Origin: Halorubrum xinjiangense
GTDB taxonomy: Archaea > Halobacteriota > Halobacteria > Halobacteriales > Haloferacaceae
NCBI RefSeq assembly: GCF_900102375.1
Contig: NZ_FNBO01000001.1
Location: 186,001 to 250,000, forward strand
Length of the DNA stretch: 64,000 nt
Reading direction: 5' to 3'
Of the stretch, positions 36,129-44,974 are shown piece after piece (the first letter of the stretch is position 1; each line of letters opens with the position of its first letter). The translations under genes and the position numbers were made by a program. The notes below the pieces were generated by a model. It was not told the origin of the DNA. It saw nothing but the letters and a program-made list of their open reading frames with translations, and searched no databases.

Positions 36129-36614
36129 GTGAGCGACGAGGAGCCCGGCGACGGGCCGTTCGCCCCGGAAGCGGACCCGTTCGCCGCGAGCGACGCGATC
36201 GTCGTCGCGGCCGACCCGGAGACCGTGTTCGCGTTCCTCGACGACCCGGCGAATCACGCGGCGATCACTCCGGGGCTCACGGACGTCAGGGACGTCGAAC
36301 CGCTGGAGAACGGCGGGAAGCGCCTCTCGTACACCTACCGGATGGCGGGGATCGGGATCGACGGCGAGATCGTCCAGACGGTCCACGAGCCCCCCGAGCG
36401 CCACGCCTTCGAGCTGCGCGGCCGACTCACCGGCACCATCGACCTCCGGCTCGACCCCGTCGACGGCGGGACGGAGCTGACGTACGCCGCGACGTACGAC
36501 CTCCCGGAGAACGCGCTCACGAGGGTCGGCGCCCCCGTGATCCGTCGGTTCAACGAGCGACAGCTCCGCGCGGCGCTGGAGAACGCCGCCGCGGAGTTCG
36601 ACGCGGACGGGTGA
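36129..36614 (+). CDS. SRPBCC (CoxG/START-like) lipid-binding-fold protein
   Basis: About 161 residues from GTG 36129 (a GTG at 36102 is possible). The pattern DAIVVAADPETVFAFLDDPANHAAITPGLTDVRDVEP and GGTELTYAATYDL fits the SRPBCC helix-grip fold, which binds hydrophobic ligands. It starts 35 bp after bat. No substrate can be named. Confidence 0.82.
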   Translation: MSDEEPGDGPFAPEADPFAASDAIVVAADPETVFAFLDDPANHAAITPGLTDVRDVEPLENGGKRLSYTYRMAGIGIDGEIVQTVHEPPERHAFELRGRLTGTIDLRLDPVDGGTELTYAATYDLPENALTRVGAPVIRRFNERQLRAALENAAAEFDADG

Positions 36615-36732
36615 GGGCGTCCGGAAGCCTCGGCGCGGGAGAGTGGCTGTCACGACTCGACGACCGGGGGACTGCGGGCCGATACCCGGCGGCGTGCGAA
36701 CTATTAAGCGTGCCATGCCCTAAACAGGGGGC

Positions 36733-37869
36733 ATGGATCCGATCACCCTCCAGTCCGGACTCGGCTTCGGGCTCGTGAGCGTCGGCCTGCTCGCGCTCCT
36801 GCTCGTGGTCGTCACGCTCTGGCAGTCGTTCGAGATCGTCGACGCCTACGAGAAGAAGACGCTCACCGTCTTCGGCGAGTACCGGAAGCTGCTCGAACCG
36901 GGTATCAACCTCATCCCGCCGTTCGTCTCCCGCACGTACCCGTTCGACATGCGGACCCAGACGCTCGACGTCCCCCGCCAGGAGGCGATCACCCGCGACA
37001 ACTCCCCCGTGACCGCCGACGCCGTCGTCTACATCAAGGTGATGGACGCCAAGAAGGCGTTCTTAGAGGTCGACGACTACAAGAAGGCCGTCTCGAACCT
37101 CGCGCAGACCACGCTCCGGGCCGTCCTCGGCGACATGGAGCTCGACGACACGCTGAACAAGCGCCAGGAGATCAACGCGAAGATCCGAAAAGAGCTCGAC
37201 GAGCCCACCGACGAGTGGGGGATCCGCGTCGAGAGCGTCGAGGTCCGCGAGGTCAACCCCTCGAAGGACGTCCAGCAGGCGATGGAGCAGCAGACCTCCG
37301 CCGAGCGCCGCCGCCGCGCGATGATCCTCGAAGCGCAGGGTGAACGCCGCTCCGCCGTCGAGCAGGCGGAGGGTGACAAGCAGTCGAACATCATCCGCGC
37401 GCAGGGGGAAAAGCAGTCGCAGATCCTCGAAGCGCAGGGGGACGCGATTTCGACCGTCCTCCGCGCCCGCTCCGCGGAGTCGATGGGCGAGCGCGCCATC
37501 ATCGAGCGCGGCATGGAGACCTTAGAAGAGATCGGCAAAGGCGAGTCCACCACGTTCGTCCTCCCGCAGGAGCTCACGAGTCTGGTGGGGCGCTACGGCA
37601 AGGCCCTCTCCGGCTCCGACGTCCAGGAGATGGAGGGACTCGACGGGAAGGAGTTCGACGACGACACCCGGAAGATGCTCGGGCTCGACGACATCGACGA
37701 GATCCTCGGCCAGATCGAGGAGTCCGCGGAGATGAACGTCGAGGAGTTAGAGAAGGAGGCGGAGGCCGTGAAGTCGGGCGACGCCGGCGCGAGCATCAGG
37801 TCCGCGGACGAGGTCATTCAAGAGATGGACGACGAGGAGGCGGCCGCGGAAGCGGAGACGGAGAAGTAG
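36733..37869 (+). CDS. SPFH/Band 7 (stomatin-prohibitin) membrane protein
   Basis: 378 residues. An N-terminal membrane helix (about 8-32) is followed by the Band 7 core: EYRKLLEPGINLIPPFV, TRDNSPVTADAVVYIKV, LRAVLGDMELDDTLNKR. A long charged coiled coil follows, with AQGERRSAVEQAEGDKQSNIIRAQGEKQSQILEAQGD (about 198-235), then an acidic C-terminal tail. It organises membrane microdomains or controls membrane proteases. An NfeD partner is not adjacent. Confidence 0.92.
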   Translation: MDPITLQSGLGFGLVSVGLLALLLVVVTLWQSFEIVDAYEKKTLTVFGEYRKLLEPGINLIPPFVSRTYPFDMRTQTLDVPRQEAITRDNSPVTADAVVYIKVMDAKKAFLEVDDYKKAVSNLAQTTLRAVLGDMELDDTLNKRQEINAKIRKELDEPTDEWGIRVESVEVREVNPSKDVQQAMEQQTSAERRRRAMILEAQGERRSAVEQAEGDKQSNIIRAQGEKQSQILEAQGDAISTVLRARSAESMGERAIIERGMETLEEIGKGESTTFVLPQELTSLVGRYGKALSGSDVQEMEGLDGKEFDDDTRKMLGLDDIDEILGQIEESAEMNVEELEKEAEAVKSGDAGASIRSADEVIQEMDDEEAAAEAETEK

Positions 37870-37958
37870 ATCGGCGCGAGGCGCCGCAGCGAACGGGATT
37901 TTCCGCCGCTGACCCCCGCGAGCGAAGTGCTTTTGTCGAGGCGTAGACTAGTACGGGT

Positions 37959-38567
37959 GTGACAGAGGGGTTCGACGGCCAGAAGCGTGAGACGCTCCGG
38001 CGGTTCGCCGCGGTCGGAGCCGCCGCGCCGTTCGTCGGGACCGCGAGCGCCGACGACGCCGACGACGAGAACGAGACGCGAGAGGCGATTCGCGGCTACG
38101 TGCCGACGACCCCCGGCGCGCACTTCTCGAAGCTCCGCGACGACCTTCGGCTCGGCACTGGCGAAGCGCAGTACCATCTCCGGAAGCTGGAGAAGGCGGG
38201 CGCGATCGAGTCGGTGAAGGACGCCGACTACCGGCGCTTCTTCCCCGCCGGCCGGTTCGACGAGACCGACAAGCGGGCGCTCGGCTACCTCCGCCGGGAG
38301 ACGCCCCGCGGGATGGTCCTCGCGCTGCTGCGCGACCCCGACGCGACCGGCGCTGACCTCGCGAGCGCGCTCGGCGTTTCGCGGCCGACGATAAGCGCCG
38401 CGGCCGCCGACCTAGAGCGCGCCGGCCTCCTCGACCGGACCGACGGCTACGCGCTGACCGAGCCCGAGCGGCTGCTCACGCTCGTCGTTCGCTACGCCGA
38501 CTCCTTCGACGCCGAGGCCGTCGCGTTCGCGGACGACGCGGCGTCGCTGGTCGCATACGACCCGTAG
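37959..38567 (+). CDS. Winged-helix transcriptional regulator with signal-like N-terminus
   Basis: 202 residues from GTG 37959. The N-terminus KRETLRRFAAVGAAAPFVGTASA looks like a short Tat-type leader, yet the rest is two DNA-binding winged helices: RGYVPTTPGAHFSKLRDDLRLGTGEAQYHLRKLEKAG (about 48-80) and GMVLALLRDPDATGADLASALGVSRPTISAAAADLERAG (about 115-150). This doubled design occurs in haloarchaeal ArsR/MarR-like regulators. The leader may anchor or be an artefact of the start choice. Confidence 0.8.
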   Translation: MTEGFDGQKRETLRRFAAVGAAAPFVGTASADDADDENETREAIRGYVPTTPGAHFSKLRDDLRLGTGEAQYHLRKLEKAGAIESVKDADYRRFFPAGRFDETDKRALGYLRRETPRGMVLALLRDPDATGADLASALGVSRPTISAAAADLERAGLLDRTDGYALTEPERLLTLVVRYADSFDAEAVAFADDAASLVAYDP

Positions 38568-38592
38568 GCGCGGCCGTCGAGACGATCGCCGG

Positions 38593-38847
38593 TCAGGCCG
38601 TGACCATCCACGTCGTCCCCGACGAATAGCCCCACTTCTCGACGTCGACGTCCGTGGCGGCGTCGGCGACGGCCCCCATGTTCGCGCCGACCTCCTTCGC
38701 CGAGAGGCCGAGGTCGTCGGCGATCAGCCGCGACTTGAAGTACGTTCGGTCGGCCGCGTTCTCGCGGAGGTACCGCAGGATACGCGCCTGTTTCGGGGTG
38801 AGGGCGGTCGACTCGGCCGCGACCGCGTCCGGGTGGGCAGTGCTCAT
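38593..38847 (-). CDS. Small haloarchaeal helix-turn-helix-like protein
   Basis: 84 residues: LTPKQARILRYLRENAADRTYFKSRLIADDLGLSAKEVGANMGAVAD (about 16-63) has the helical pattern of a winged helix, then a short strand part WGYSSGTTWMVTA. It probably binds DNA. Convergent with the wHTH regulator, with 25 bp between stops. Confidence 0.78.
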   Translation of the reverse strand: MSTAHPDAVAAESTALTPKQARILRYLRENAADRTYFKSRLIADDLGLSAKEVGANMGAVADAATDVDVEKWGYSSGTTWMVTA

Positions 38848-39032
38848 ACCGGTTCCACGTCGGCACGCCGCATAAGGCGGTTGGTAGACGGGGTTAACAC
38901 GCCGCAGTCAGGCGGTTTTGCCTGTCATCGGGACCGTGAGAACCGGCCCACGGCCGGGTTTGGGTACGGCCTTCGAATCGCAGCGGTGCGGCGGTACGGC
39001 GGCACCGACGCGGCGCTGCCGCCGCACGGGGG

Positions 39033-39599
39033 TCAGTACAGGTCGGAGACGAACGGACCGAGCGCACCGCTCACCGCGGCCGCAAGCGCCTCGGCTCGGT
39101 CGACGCGGCCGTCCGTGAGCGCGCCCGCGGCGCCGCCACGCTTCGCGACCCCATCGGTGCCGAGGAGGTCGTCCATCACCGGCCCCAGCTCTTCCCCGTC
39201 GTCGATGCGGGCGGCGACGTCCGCCGGGAGTTCGAGGCTGGGACCGGCCGCGCGCCCGACGCGGTCGCCGTCCGTCACCGCCGCCCACATGATCAGGTAG
39301 CGGCCGTCGGTCCCGTGGAACTCCGCGACGCCGCCCTCGACGCCGACGCCGAGGTCGTACGTCGGTCCGGTCGCCGATTCCGCTTCGAGGGCCGCAGTCG
39401 CTCGGTTCTCGGCGCCGGCGACGGTCTCCGCGTGGCCCGTCGGCTGTTCGCTGACGCCGGAGTCGACCGGAACGGACTCGACCGCGACGCCGGTCGGGTC
39501 GCCGGGGAGGTCGGCGGCCGCCGCCGCGCCGAGCGCCAGTTCGACCGCGCGCCGCTTCACCGGGTTGCCGCTGCCGACGCCGACTCGTAGGGTCGTCAT
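39033..39599 (-). CDS. Inosine/xanthosine triphosphatase (DUF84/YjjX type)
   Basis: 188 residues. VGVGSGNPVKRRAVELALG at the N-terminus and VDSGVSEQPTGHAETVAGAENRA are typical of non-canonical purine NTP phosphatases, which keep ITP and XTP out of nucleic acids. GVGVEGGVAEF contains the metal-site Glu. Its start overlaps the stop of the upstream binding-protein gene (ATGA), so they are cotranscribed. The activity is inferred from family similarity. Confidence 0.87.
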   Translation of the reverse strand: MTTLRVGVGSGNPVKRRAVELALGAAAAADLPGDPTGVAVESVPVDSGVSEQPTGHAETVAGAENRATAALEAESATGPTYDLGVGVEGGVAEFHGTDGRYLIMWAAVTDGDRVGRAAGPSLELPADVAARIDDGEELGPVMDDLLGTDGVAKRGGAAGALTDGRVDRAEALAAAVSGALGPFVSDLY

Positions 39600-40393
39600 G
39601 CCCGCGAGTCGTCGCCCGCGGCCGAAAACGCCTCTGGATGGAGCAAGCGCGCCAGCCGCTCGACCCCGTCGAGGAGCGCGGGGCTCGGCTGATTGAGGAG
39701 GGAGTCGTCGAGGACGTGGACTGGGGCGTCGACCCAGTCGCGCTCGGCGACGGCCGCGGGGTCGACCCGGTCGCCGTGCCCGCAGACGTGGACGACGACG
39801 TGGTCGGGGTCGGCCCGCTCGACCGCGGCGGGGTCGACCTCCCGGGAGCGCTCGCCCGGCTCGACGAACGGGTAGCGGCCGCCCGCGGCGCGGACCGCGT
39901 CGGGGACCCAGTTGCCGGCCGCCATCGGCGGGTCGGACCACTCCTCGCAGTAGGCGGTCGGGCGGGGCCGGTCGGCGACGGCGTCGGCGATCCGAGCGAG
40001 TCGGTCGCGGGCGTCCGCGGCGAGTCGCTCGCCCGCCTCGGGCCGGCCGACGTCGCTCCCGCGGGCGGCGAAGCCGTCGACGGCGTCGTCAAGGGTCGCC
40101 GGCTCGCGGTGCGCGACGTTCAGGCCGCGGTCGCGGCAGTCCTCGGCCAGGTCGGCCTGGAGCCCGTCGCTCGTGAGGACGACGTCGGGATCAAGGGCGG
40201 CGACGCGGTCGAGGTCGGGGTTCAGCCAGCCGCCGACGACGGTCGGGGAGTCGGGTCCGTGCGCCGACCCCGCGTCGGCGTCGGCCGGGAGGTCGCAGTG
40301 GGCGGTGACGCCGACGAGGCGGTCGGCCGCGCCGAGCGCGGCGACCGTCGCTGTCGCGCTCGGGGCGAGCGAGACGACACGGGGCGCGGTCAT
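39596..40393 (-). CDS. BtuF-like helical-backbone cobalamin/metal-binding protein without signal peptide
   Basis: 265 residues from ATG 40393 (MTAPRVVSLAPSATATVAALGAADRLVGVTAHCD), the usual start of BtuF-like domains. Later segments are VVGGWLNPDLDRVAALDPDVVLTS and WSDPPMAAGNWVPDAVRAAGG. Unlike exported BtuF/FepB proteins it lacks a signal peptide or lipobox, so it probably acts inside the cell, perhaps binding a corrinoid or metal chelate. Overlaps the DUF84 gene. Confidence 0.85.
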   Translation of the reverse strand: MTAPRVVSLAPSATATVAALGAADRLVGVTAHCDLPADADAGSAHGPDSPTVVGGWLNPDLDRVAALDPDVVLTSDGLQADLAEDCRDRGLNVAHREPATLDDAVDGFAARGSDVGRPEAGERLAADARDRLARIADAVADRPRPTAYCEEWSDPPMAAGNWVPDAVRAAGGRYPFVEPGERSREVDPAAVERADPDHVVVHVCGHGDRVDPAAVAERDWVDAPVHVLDDSLLNQPSPALLDGVERLARLLHPEAFSAAGDDSRA

Positions 40394-40699
40394 GGCGTTC
40401 GTTCCGGCCGCGAGCGTGTCAACAGTTTCGGTCCTGGCCACGGGAGGGGGAGCCCGAGCTGAACGAGGCCGGACCCGAACCCGCAGCCACCGATCGGAAG
40501 CCCGGCATCGCCAGTGGGAAGTCTGTCGCCGCCGATCGGAAGCCCGACGCCGCAGAGCGGGAGACCGGCGAAAACACGTGATAGATCGTGTCCTTTCGTC
40601 GAGATTCGAGCGACACGTTCCGGTCGTTTTAAGTTGTGTTCCGCCGACGGTAGAGTAAGATCGCTTCGGGCGGTTTCAGTTTCCCGGGGCAACCGAGCT
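40394..40699. other. Divergent spacer upstream of tfb with imperfect repeats
   Basis: 306 bp. CCGATCGGAAGCCCG occurs at about 40489 and 40533 with a related GGAAGTCTG between them, and this creates a repetitive Gly/Leu/Pro-rich frame on the minus strand that I do not accept as coding. TTTTAAG at about 40627-40633 is the likely TATA box of tfb, giving a leader of roughly 45 nt. Confidence 0.4.
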
Positions 40700-41674
40700 A
40701 TGAGTGAACGACTACACACACGGGGGAGTCGCTCCCGAACAGAGACGAAGGAGGAAGAGTCGGAGAGCACTGACGAAACGCTGAGCTGTCCGGAGTGCGG
40801 CGGGCACGTCGTCAACGACGAGGAACACGGCGAGACGGTCTGCAGCGACTGCGGGCTCGTCGTCGAGGCCGACTCGGTCGACCGCGGGCCGGAGTGGCGC
40901 GCGTTCGACTCCCGCGAGAAAGACGAGAAGAGCCGCGTCGGCGCCCCGACCACGAACACGATGCACGACAAGGGGCTCTCGACGAACATCGACTGGCGCG
41001 ACAAGGACGCGTACGGCCGGTCGCTCGGCGCGCGCCAGCGCCAGAAGATGCAGCGGCTCCGCAAGTGGAACGAGCGGTTCCGCACCCGCGACTCCAAGGA
41101 GCGCAACCTCAAGCAGGCGCTCGGCGAGATCGACCGCATGGCCAGCGCACAGGGGCTCCCGGACAACGTCCGCGAGACCGCCTCCGTCATCTACCGCCGC
41201 GCGCTCGACGAGGACCTGCTCCCCGGCCGCTCCATCGAGGGCGTCTCCACCTCCTGCGTGTACGCCGCCGCGCGGATGGCCGGCGTCCCGCGCAGCCTCG
41301 ACGAGATCGCCGACGTATCGCGCGTCGAGAAGGCCGAGATCGCGCGGACGTACCGCTACGTCGTTCGCGAGCTCAAGCTGGAAGTGAAGCCGGCCGACCC
41401 CGAGCAGTACGTCCCCCGGTTCGCCTCCGACCTGGAGCTCTCCGAGGAGTCCGAGATGCGCGCGAAGAGCCTCCTGCGCAACGCCAAAGAGAAGGGCGTC
41501 CACTCGGGCAAATCGCCCGTGGGCCTCGCCGCGGCCGCCGTCTACGCCGCCGCCCTGCTCACGAACGAGAAGACGACGCAGGCCGCGGTCTCGGAGGTCG
41601 CCGACATCTCCGAGGTCACCATCCGGAACCGGTACCACGAGCTGTTAGAGGCCGAGGACGGCCTCGTCGCCTGA
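40700..41674 (+). CDS. tfb: Transcription initiation factor IIB (TFB)
   Basis: 324 residues. Zinc ribbon CPECGG-x16-CSDCG (about 30-54), B-finger region with GPEWRAFDS, then two cyclin-like repeats (about 130-225 and 230-315) containing LGEIDRMASAQGLPDNVRETA and NRYHELLEAEDGLVA at the end. TFB recruits RNA polymerase to TBP-bound promoters. Haloarchaea carry several TFBs; which one this is cannot be told from sequence alone. It begins in a good context after the MSERLHTRG start. Confidence 0.94.
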   Translation: MSERLHTRGSRSRTETKEEESESTDETLSCPECGGHVVNDEEHGETVCSDCGLVVEADSVDRGPEWRAFDSREKDEKSRVGAPTTNTMHDKGLSTNIDWRDKDAYGRSLGARQRQKMQRLRKWNERFRTRDSKERNLKQALGEIDRMASAQGLPDNVRETASVIYRRALDEDLLPGRSIEGVSTSCVYAAARMAGVPRSLDEIADVSRVEKAEIARTYRYVVRELKLEVKPADPEQYVPRFASDLELSEESEMRAKSLLRNAKEKGVHSGKSPVGLAAAAVYAAALLTNEKTTQAAVSEVADISEVTIRNRYHELLEAEDGLVA

Positions 41675-41761
41675 ACGGACGCGCGTTTTCGCAGACTCGT
41701 TTCGCCCCCGCGGCCCGCACTAACCCGACCAGCTAAGACCCCGGCGCGGGAACCGCCGCGT

Positions 41762-42469
41762 ATGTTCGAGGAGTTCGTTCTCGCCGCGAGCACGGCCGAC
41801 CTCTCCGAGGAGCCGGCGGCTCGCGGCCACGCCGACGCGGTGGAGTTCCGGATGGACCTCGCGAGCGATCCGCTCGACCGGCTGGCGGGCTACGACGGCG
41901 ACCTCCCGCTGCTCGTCACGAACCGAGCGTCGTGGGAGGGCGGCGAGGCGGACGGGCTCGGGCGGTACGACGCGCTCTCGGACGCGATCGGGCACGACGC
42001 GGTGGCCGCGGTCGACGTCGAGCTCGCCGCGCTGCGCGGGACGCACCCGGACCCGGTCGAGGAGTCGCACGCGACGGCGCTGCGCGACGCGGCCCGCGAG
42101 GAGAACGTCGAGGTTGTCGCCTCCGTCCACGACTTCGAGTCGACGCCCGAGCCCGCGACGCTCGTCGACCTGCTCGCCGACGCCGCGAGCGAGGGCGACG
42201 TGGGGAAGCTGGCGACGACCGCGACCGCGCCGGCCGACGCGCTCGCGATGATCGAGGCGACCCACGAGGCGACGGCGGCCGGCCACCGTGTCGCGACGAT
42301 GTGCATGGGCGAGCCGGGGCGGCACACCCGCGCGGTCACGCCAGTGTACGGCTCGAAGATCGGCTACGCGCCGGTCGACCCCGCGGACGCGACTGCGCCC
42401 GGCCAGTACCCGCTCGCAACGCTCAGGGAGCTCGTCGACGGGCTGAGAGAGGACGGAACCCGCGAGTGA
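41762..42469 (+). CDS. aroD: 3-dehydroquinate dehydratase, type I
   Basis: 235 residues. Type I DHQase forms a Schiff base with Lys; VGKLATTATAP contains the lysine, VVASVHDFESTP the conserved His-containing loop, and MCMGEPGRHTRAVTPVYGSKIGYAPV the C-terminal substrate site. It makes 3-dehydroshikimate in aromatic amino acid synthesis. Starts 85 bp after tfb. Repeat copy D follows on the opposite strand. Confidence 0.94.
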   Translation: MFEEFVLAASTADLSEEPAARGHADAVEFRMDLASDPLDRLAGYDGDLPLLVTNRASWEGGEADGLGRYDALSDAIGHDAVAAVDVELAALRGTHPDPVEESHATALRDAAREENVEVVASVHDFESTPEPATLVDLLADAASEGDVGKLATTATAPADALAMIEATHEATAAGHRVATMCMGEPGRHTRAVTPVYGSKIGYAPVDPADATAPGQYPLATLRELVDGLREDGTRE

Positions 42470-42522
42470 TTGTTTATAAGTGGTCGGCCACGGTTGCGGC
42501 GGCTATTTATAAGTGAATGCGG

Positions 42523-42888
42523 TGCGGTGGCGCGTGCCTGCGAGCGGCCGCCCTCGGCGGCCGCGAGTCAGCACGCGCGAGGGAGTCGGGCGCGACGAGG
42601 GCGACCATAGGGAGCCCGAAGACGCGCCCGACGAGGCTGGGGAGGCGTGAGGCGCGGTGCGGTCGCGGTCGGGTGGGACTCAAAGGGGCAGCCGCGAGGA
42701 CGAAGCACGCCGACGTAAGCACTGGAAGGAGCGAGCAACGCGAGCGACTGAAGCGCGCAACGAGGCGCGCGAATCGTCGCGGCTGGGGCTTTGGAAGTGA
42801 TCTTCGCCGATCTGTCAGCACTCAGTTATAAGCGAGCGGCTGGGGCTTTGGCGGTGTTCGCCGCGATACCACCAAACACTATTTATAA
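42523..42888 (-). ncRNA. Dispersed structured repeat, copy D
   Basis: On the minus strand, TATA-like TTATAAATA begins at 42888 and TTATAACTG at 42831 (57 bp apart), then the body. Helix I pairs CAGCCGCGACGA (about 42784-42773) with TCGTCCTCGCGGCTG (about 42711-42697), with a two-base bulge. Helix II is perfect over 10 bp: GTCGGGCGCG with CGCGCCCGAC (42623-42632 with 42585-42594). Helix III is GCGGCCGCC/GGCGGCCGC (about 42564-42544). The conserved end GGCACGCGCCACCGC lies at 42539-42524. TATA-like elements flank the far side (42503-42513 and about 42472-42480). It lies antisense to both flanking genes. Confidence 0.7.
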
Positions 42889-42972
42889 ACAATCACCGAG
42901 ACCACCGACCGCCTCACAGGAAACCACGTATAGAGCCAAACCGCTTTACGACCGCCCCCGTAAGTGCCGGCA

Positions 42973-43953
42973 ATGGCGACGTGCGACGTGTGCGGGGAGT
43001 ACGAGAACCTCCCGTACCAGTGTAAACGGTGCGGCCAGACGTTCTGTGCCGAGCACCGACTGCCCGAGAACCACGACTGCCCGGGCCTCGCTGAGTGGGA
43101 CGACCCCGGCGGCGTCTTCGACAGCGGCTTCGACGAGAGCGTCGAGGGCGAGTCGGGCGGCGGCCGCACCGGCGGCGGCCGCTCCGGCGGCGCCTCCGCG
43201 GGGGTCGTCGATCGTGTCAAGCGGCGGATCGACCGCGAGACGGGCACCGGAGGCGTCGTGGGGTACTTCCGTAACAACGCGACGTACGCCCTGCTGTTGG
43301 CGATGTGGGTCACGTTTCTCCTCCAGTGGGCGGTGACGCTGACGCTAGGCGAGGCGGCGCACAGCCAGATATTCGTGCTGCGCTCGGAGGCGGTCGCCAA
43401 CGTCTGGACGTGGATCACCTCGGTGCTGTCGCACTCGCGGGTCGGGCTCTTCCACATCATCGGTAACAGCATCGTCATCCTGTTCTTCGGCCCCCTGGTC
43501 GAGCGCGCGGTGGGCTCGAAGCGGTTCGTCGGGTTCTTCTTCCTCTCGGGGATGCTCGCCGGCCTCGGCCACGTCCTCTTCGCGATCGCGACGAACGCCC
43601 CGCCGACGGGCGTCCTCGGCGCCAGCGGCGCCGGCTTCGCGATCTTAGGCGTCCTCACCGTCTGGCGGCCGAACATGCAGGTCCTCCTCTTCTTCGTGAT
43701 TCCGATGAAGATCAAGTACCTCACGTGGGGGATCGCGCTCGTCTCGGCGGTGTTGGTGATCCAGAGCGGCACCGGCGGCGTCGGCGGTATCGCGCACCTC
43801 GCGCACCTGATCGGCTTCGCCATCGGCCTCGCGTTCGGCAAGCGCAACGAGGGCCTCGCGCGCTCCGCGGGCGGCATGGGCGGCGTCTCGATGGGCGGCG
43901 CGCGCGGTCCGCGGGGACCGGGCGGCCCCGGCGGTCCCGGCGGGCGGTTCTGA
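42973..43953 (+). CDS. Rhomboid intramembrane protease with N-terminal AN1-like zinc finger
   Basis: 326 residues. Zinc finger CDVCGEYENLPYQCKRCGQTFCAEHRLPENHDC (residues 4-36) is AN1-like. A Gly/Ser linker (about 55-80) and six or so membrane helices follow. The rhomboid fold shows NSIVILFFGPLVERAVGSKRF, the serine motif GASGAGFAILG (about 217-227) and HLAHLIGFAIGLAFG with the catalytic His. It cuts membrane proteins. Its stop overlaps the ATG of the endonuclease V gene (TGATG). Confidence 0.93.
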   Translation: MATCDVCGEYENLPYQCKRCGQTFCAEHRLPENHDCPGLAEWDDPGGVFDSGFDESVEGESGGGRTGGGRSGGASAGVVDRVKRRIDRETGTGGVVGYFRNNATYALLLAMWVTFLLQWAVTLTLGEAAHSQIFVLRSEAVANVWTWITSVLSHSRVGLFHIIGNSIVILFFGPLVERAVGSKRFVGFFFLSGMLAGLGHVLFAIATNAPPTGVLGASGAGFAILGVLTVWRPNMQVLLFFVIPMKIKYLTWGIALVSAVLVIQSGTGGVGGIAHLAHLIGFAIGLAFGKRNEGLARSAGGMGGVSMGGARGPRGPGGPGGPGGRF

Positions 43954-44825
43954 TGGACCTCGCGCGGCCCGACCTCCGCCCGGACCCGTCGCTGTCGCGC
44001 GACGAGATGGAGGCCCTCCAGCGCGAGATCGCCGCGGCCGCGACGTTCGACGACGAGCACGCGCTCGACCCGGCCGCCGTCGCGGTCGAGGAGGCGGCCT
44101 CGCTCGCGGACGGCCTCCCGCCGGCGCGCGACGACGCGCAGGAGCAGCTGGGAACCGGCGCGGCCGGAGCGTCGACGGGCACGGCGGCCGACGCTGACGC
44201 GCCCACCGTCGTCGGCGTCGACCAGGCGTTCCTCACCGACCGCGGCGAGGACCGTCCCGACGCCGCCGTCTCCGCGGCGGTCGCGCTCCGCGGCGGAAGC
44301 GTGGTCGAGTACGCGAGCGCGACGACGCCGCTGTCGATCCCGTACATTCCGGGCCTGCTCGCGTTCCGAGAGGGGGAGCCGATCCTGGCCGCGCTCGACA
44401 CGCTCGACACCGAGCCCGACCTGCTGGTCTGTGACGGCTCCGGCCGGATCCACTTCCGGGAGGCCGGGCTCGCGACCCACGTCGGCGTCCTCCGCGACGT
44501 CCCGAGCGTCGGCGTCGCGAAGAGTCTCCTCTGTGGCGAGCCCGACGAGTCGACGGCCGAACGCCCCGAGGGCTGGCGGACGCCGGTCCGCGCCGACGAC
44601 GCGGTGACGACCGCCGAGCCGGGGACCGCCATCGGCCACGCGTTCCAGTCGCGCCAGTACCCGAACAGCAGACGGGTGAACCCCCTGTACGTCAGTCCCG
44701 GCCACCGCGTGTCCGCGGAGCGCGCGGTCGACCTCGTCGAAGCGCTGTGTGCGGGGTACAAGCTCCCTGAGCCGACCCGGCTCGCGGACGCCCACGCAGA
44801 GCGCGTGAAGCGGAACGCGGAGTGA
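43953..44825 (+). CDS. nfi: Endonuclease V
   Basis: 290 residues. Motifs of the family in order: VVGVDQAFL (metal Asp), PYIPGLLAFREGEP (Tyr/Pro wedge and Glu), LLVCDGSGRIHFREAGLATHVG (Asp), and NPLYVSPGHRVS (His). It nicks DNA (or RNA) near deaminated bases such as inosine. The N-terminal 70 residues include an Ala-rich stretch and an insert longer than usual. Start overlaps the rhomboid stop. Its final codons are copied in a 32-bp tandem repeat. Confidence 0.92.
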   Translation: MDLARPDLRPDPSLSRDEMEALQREIAAAATFDDEHALDPAAVAVEEAASLADGLPPARDDAQEQLGTGAAGASTGTAADADAPTVVGVDQAFLTDRGEDRPDAAVSAAVALRGGSVVEYASATTPLSIPYIPGLLAFREGEPILAALDTLDTEPDLLVCDGSGRIHFREAGLATHVGVLRDVPSVGVAKSLLCGEPDESTAERPEGWRTPVRADDAVTTAEPGTAIGHAFQSRQYPNSRRVNPLYVSPGHRVSAERAVDLVEALCAGYKLPEPTRLADAHAERVKRNAE

Positions 44826-44894
44826 GCACAGAGTGCGTGAAGCGGAACGCGGAGTGAGCACAGAGCGCGTGAAGCGGAACGCGGAACGACCGCG
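44799..44894. repeat. 32-bp tandem repeat spanning the endonuclease V stop codon
   Basis: Units starting GAGCGCGTGAAGCGGAACGC begin at 44799, 44831 and 44863 (period 32; the second has GAGTGCGTG). The first unit lies within the last codons of endonuclease V, its stop TGA at 44823-44825 included. The next ones are untranslated. Array shape parallels the 23-bp array at 29964-30062. Confidence 0.8.
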
Positions 44895-44974
44895 GAGACC
44901 GGCCGGCCGCGCCCCCGTGCTACTATTTGTCACGGACAGTCGGTTTTTATACGATCGCCCGTGAACGCGATCAC

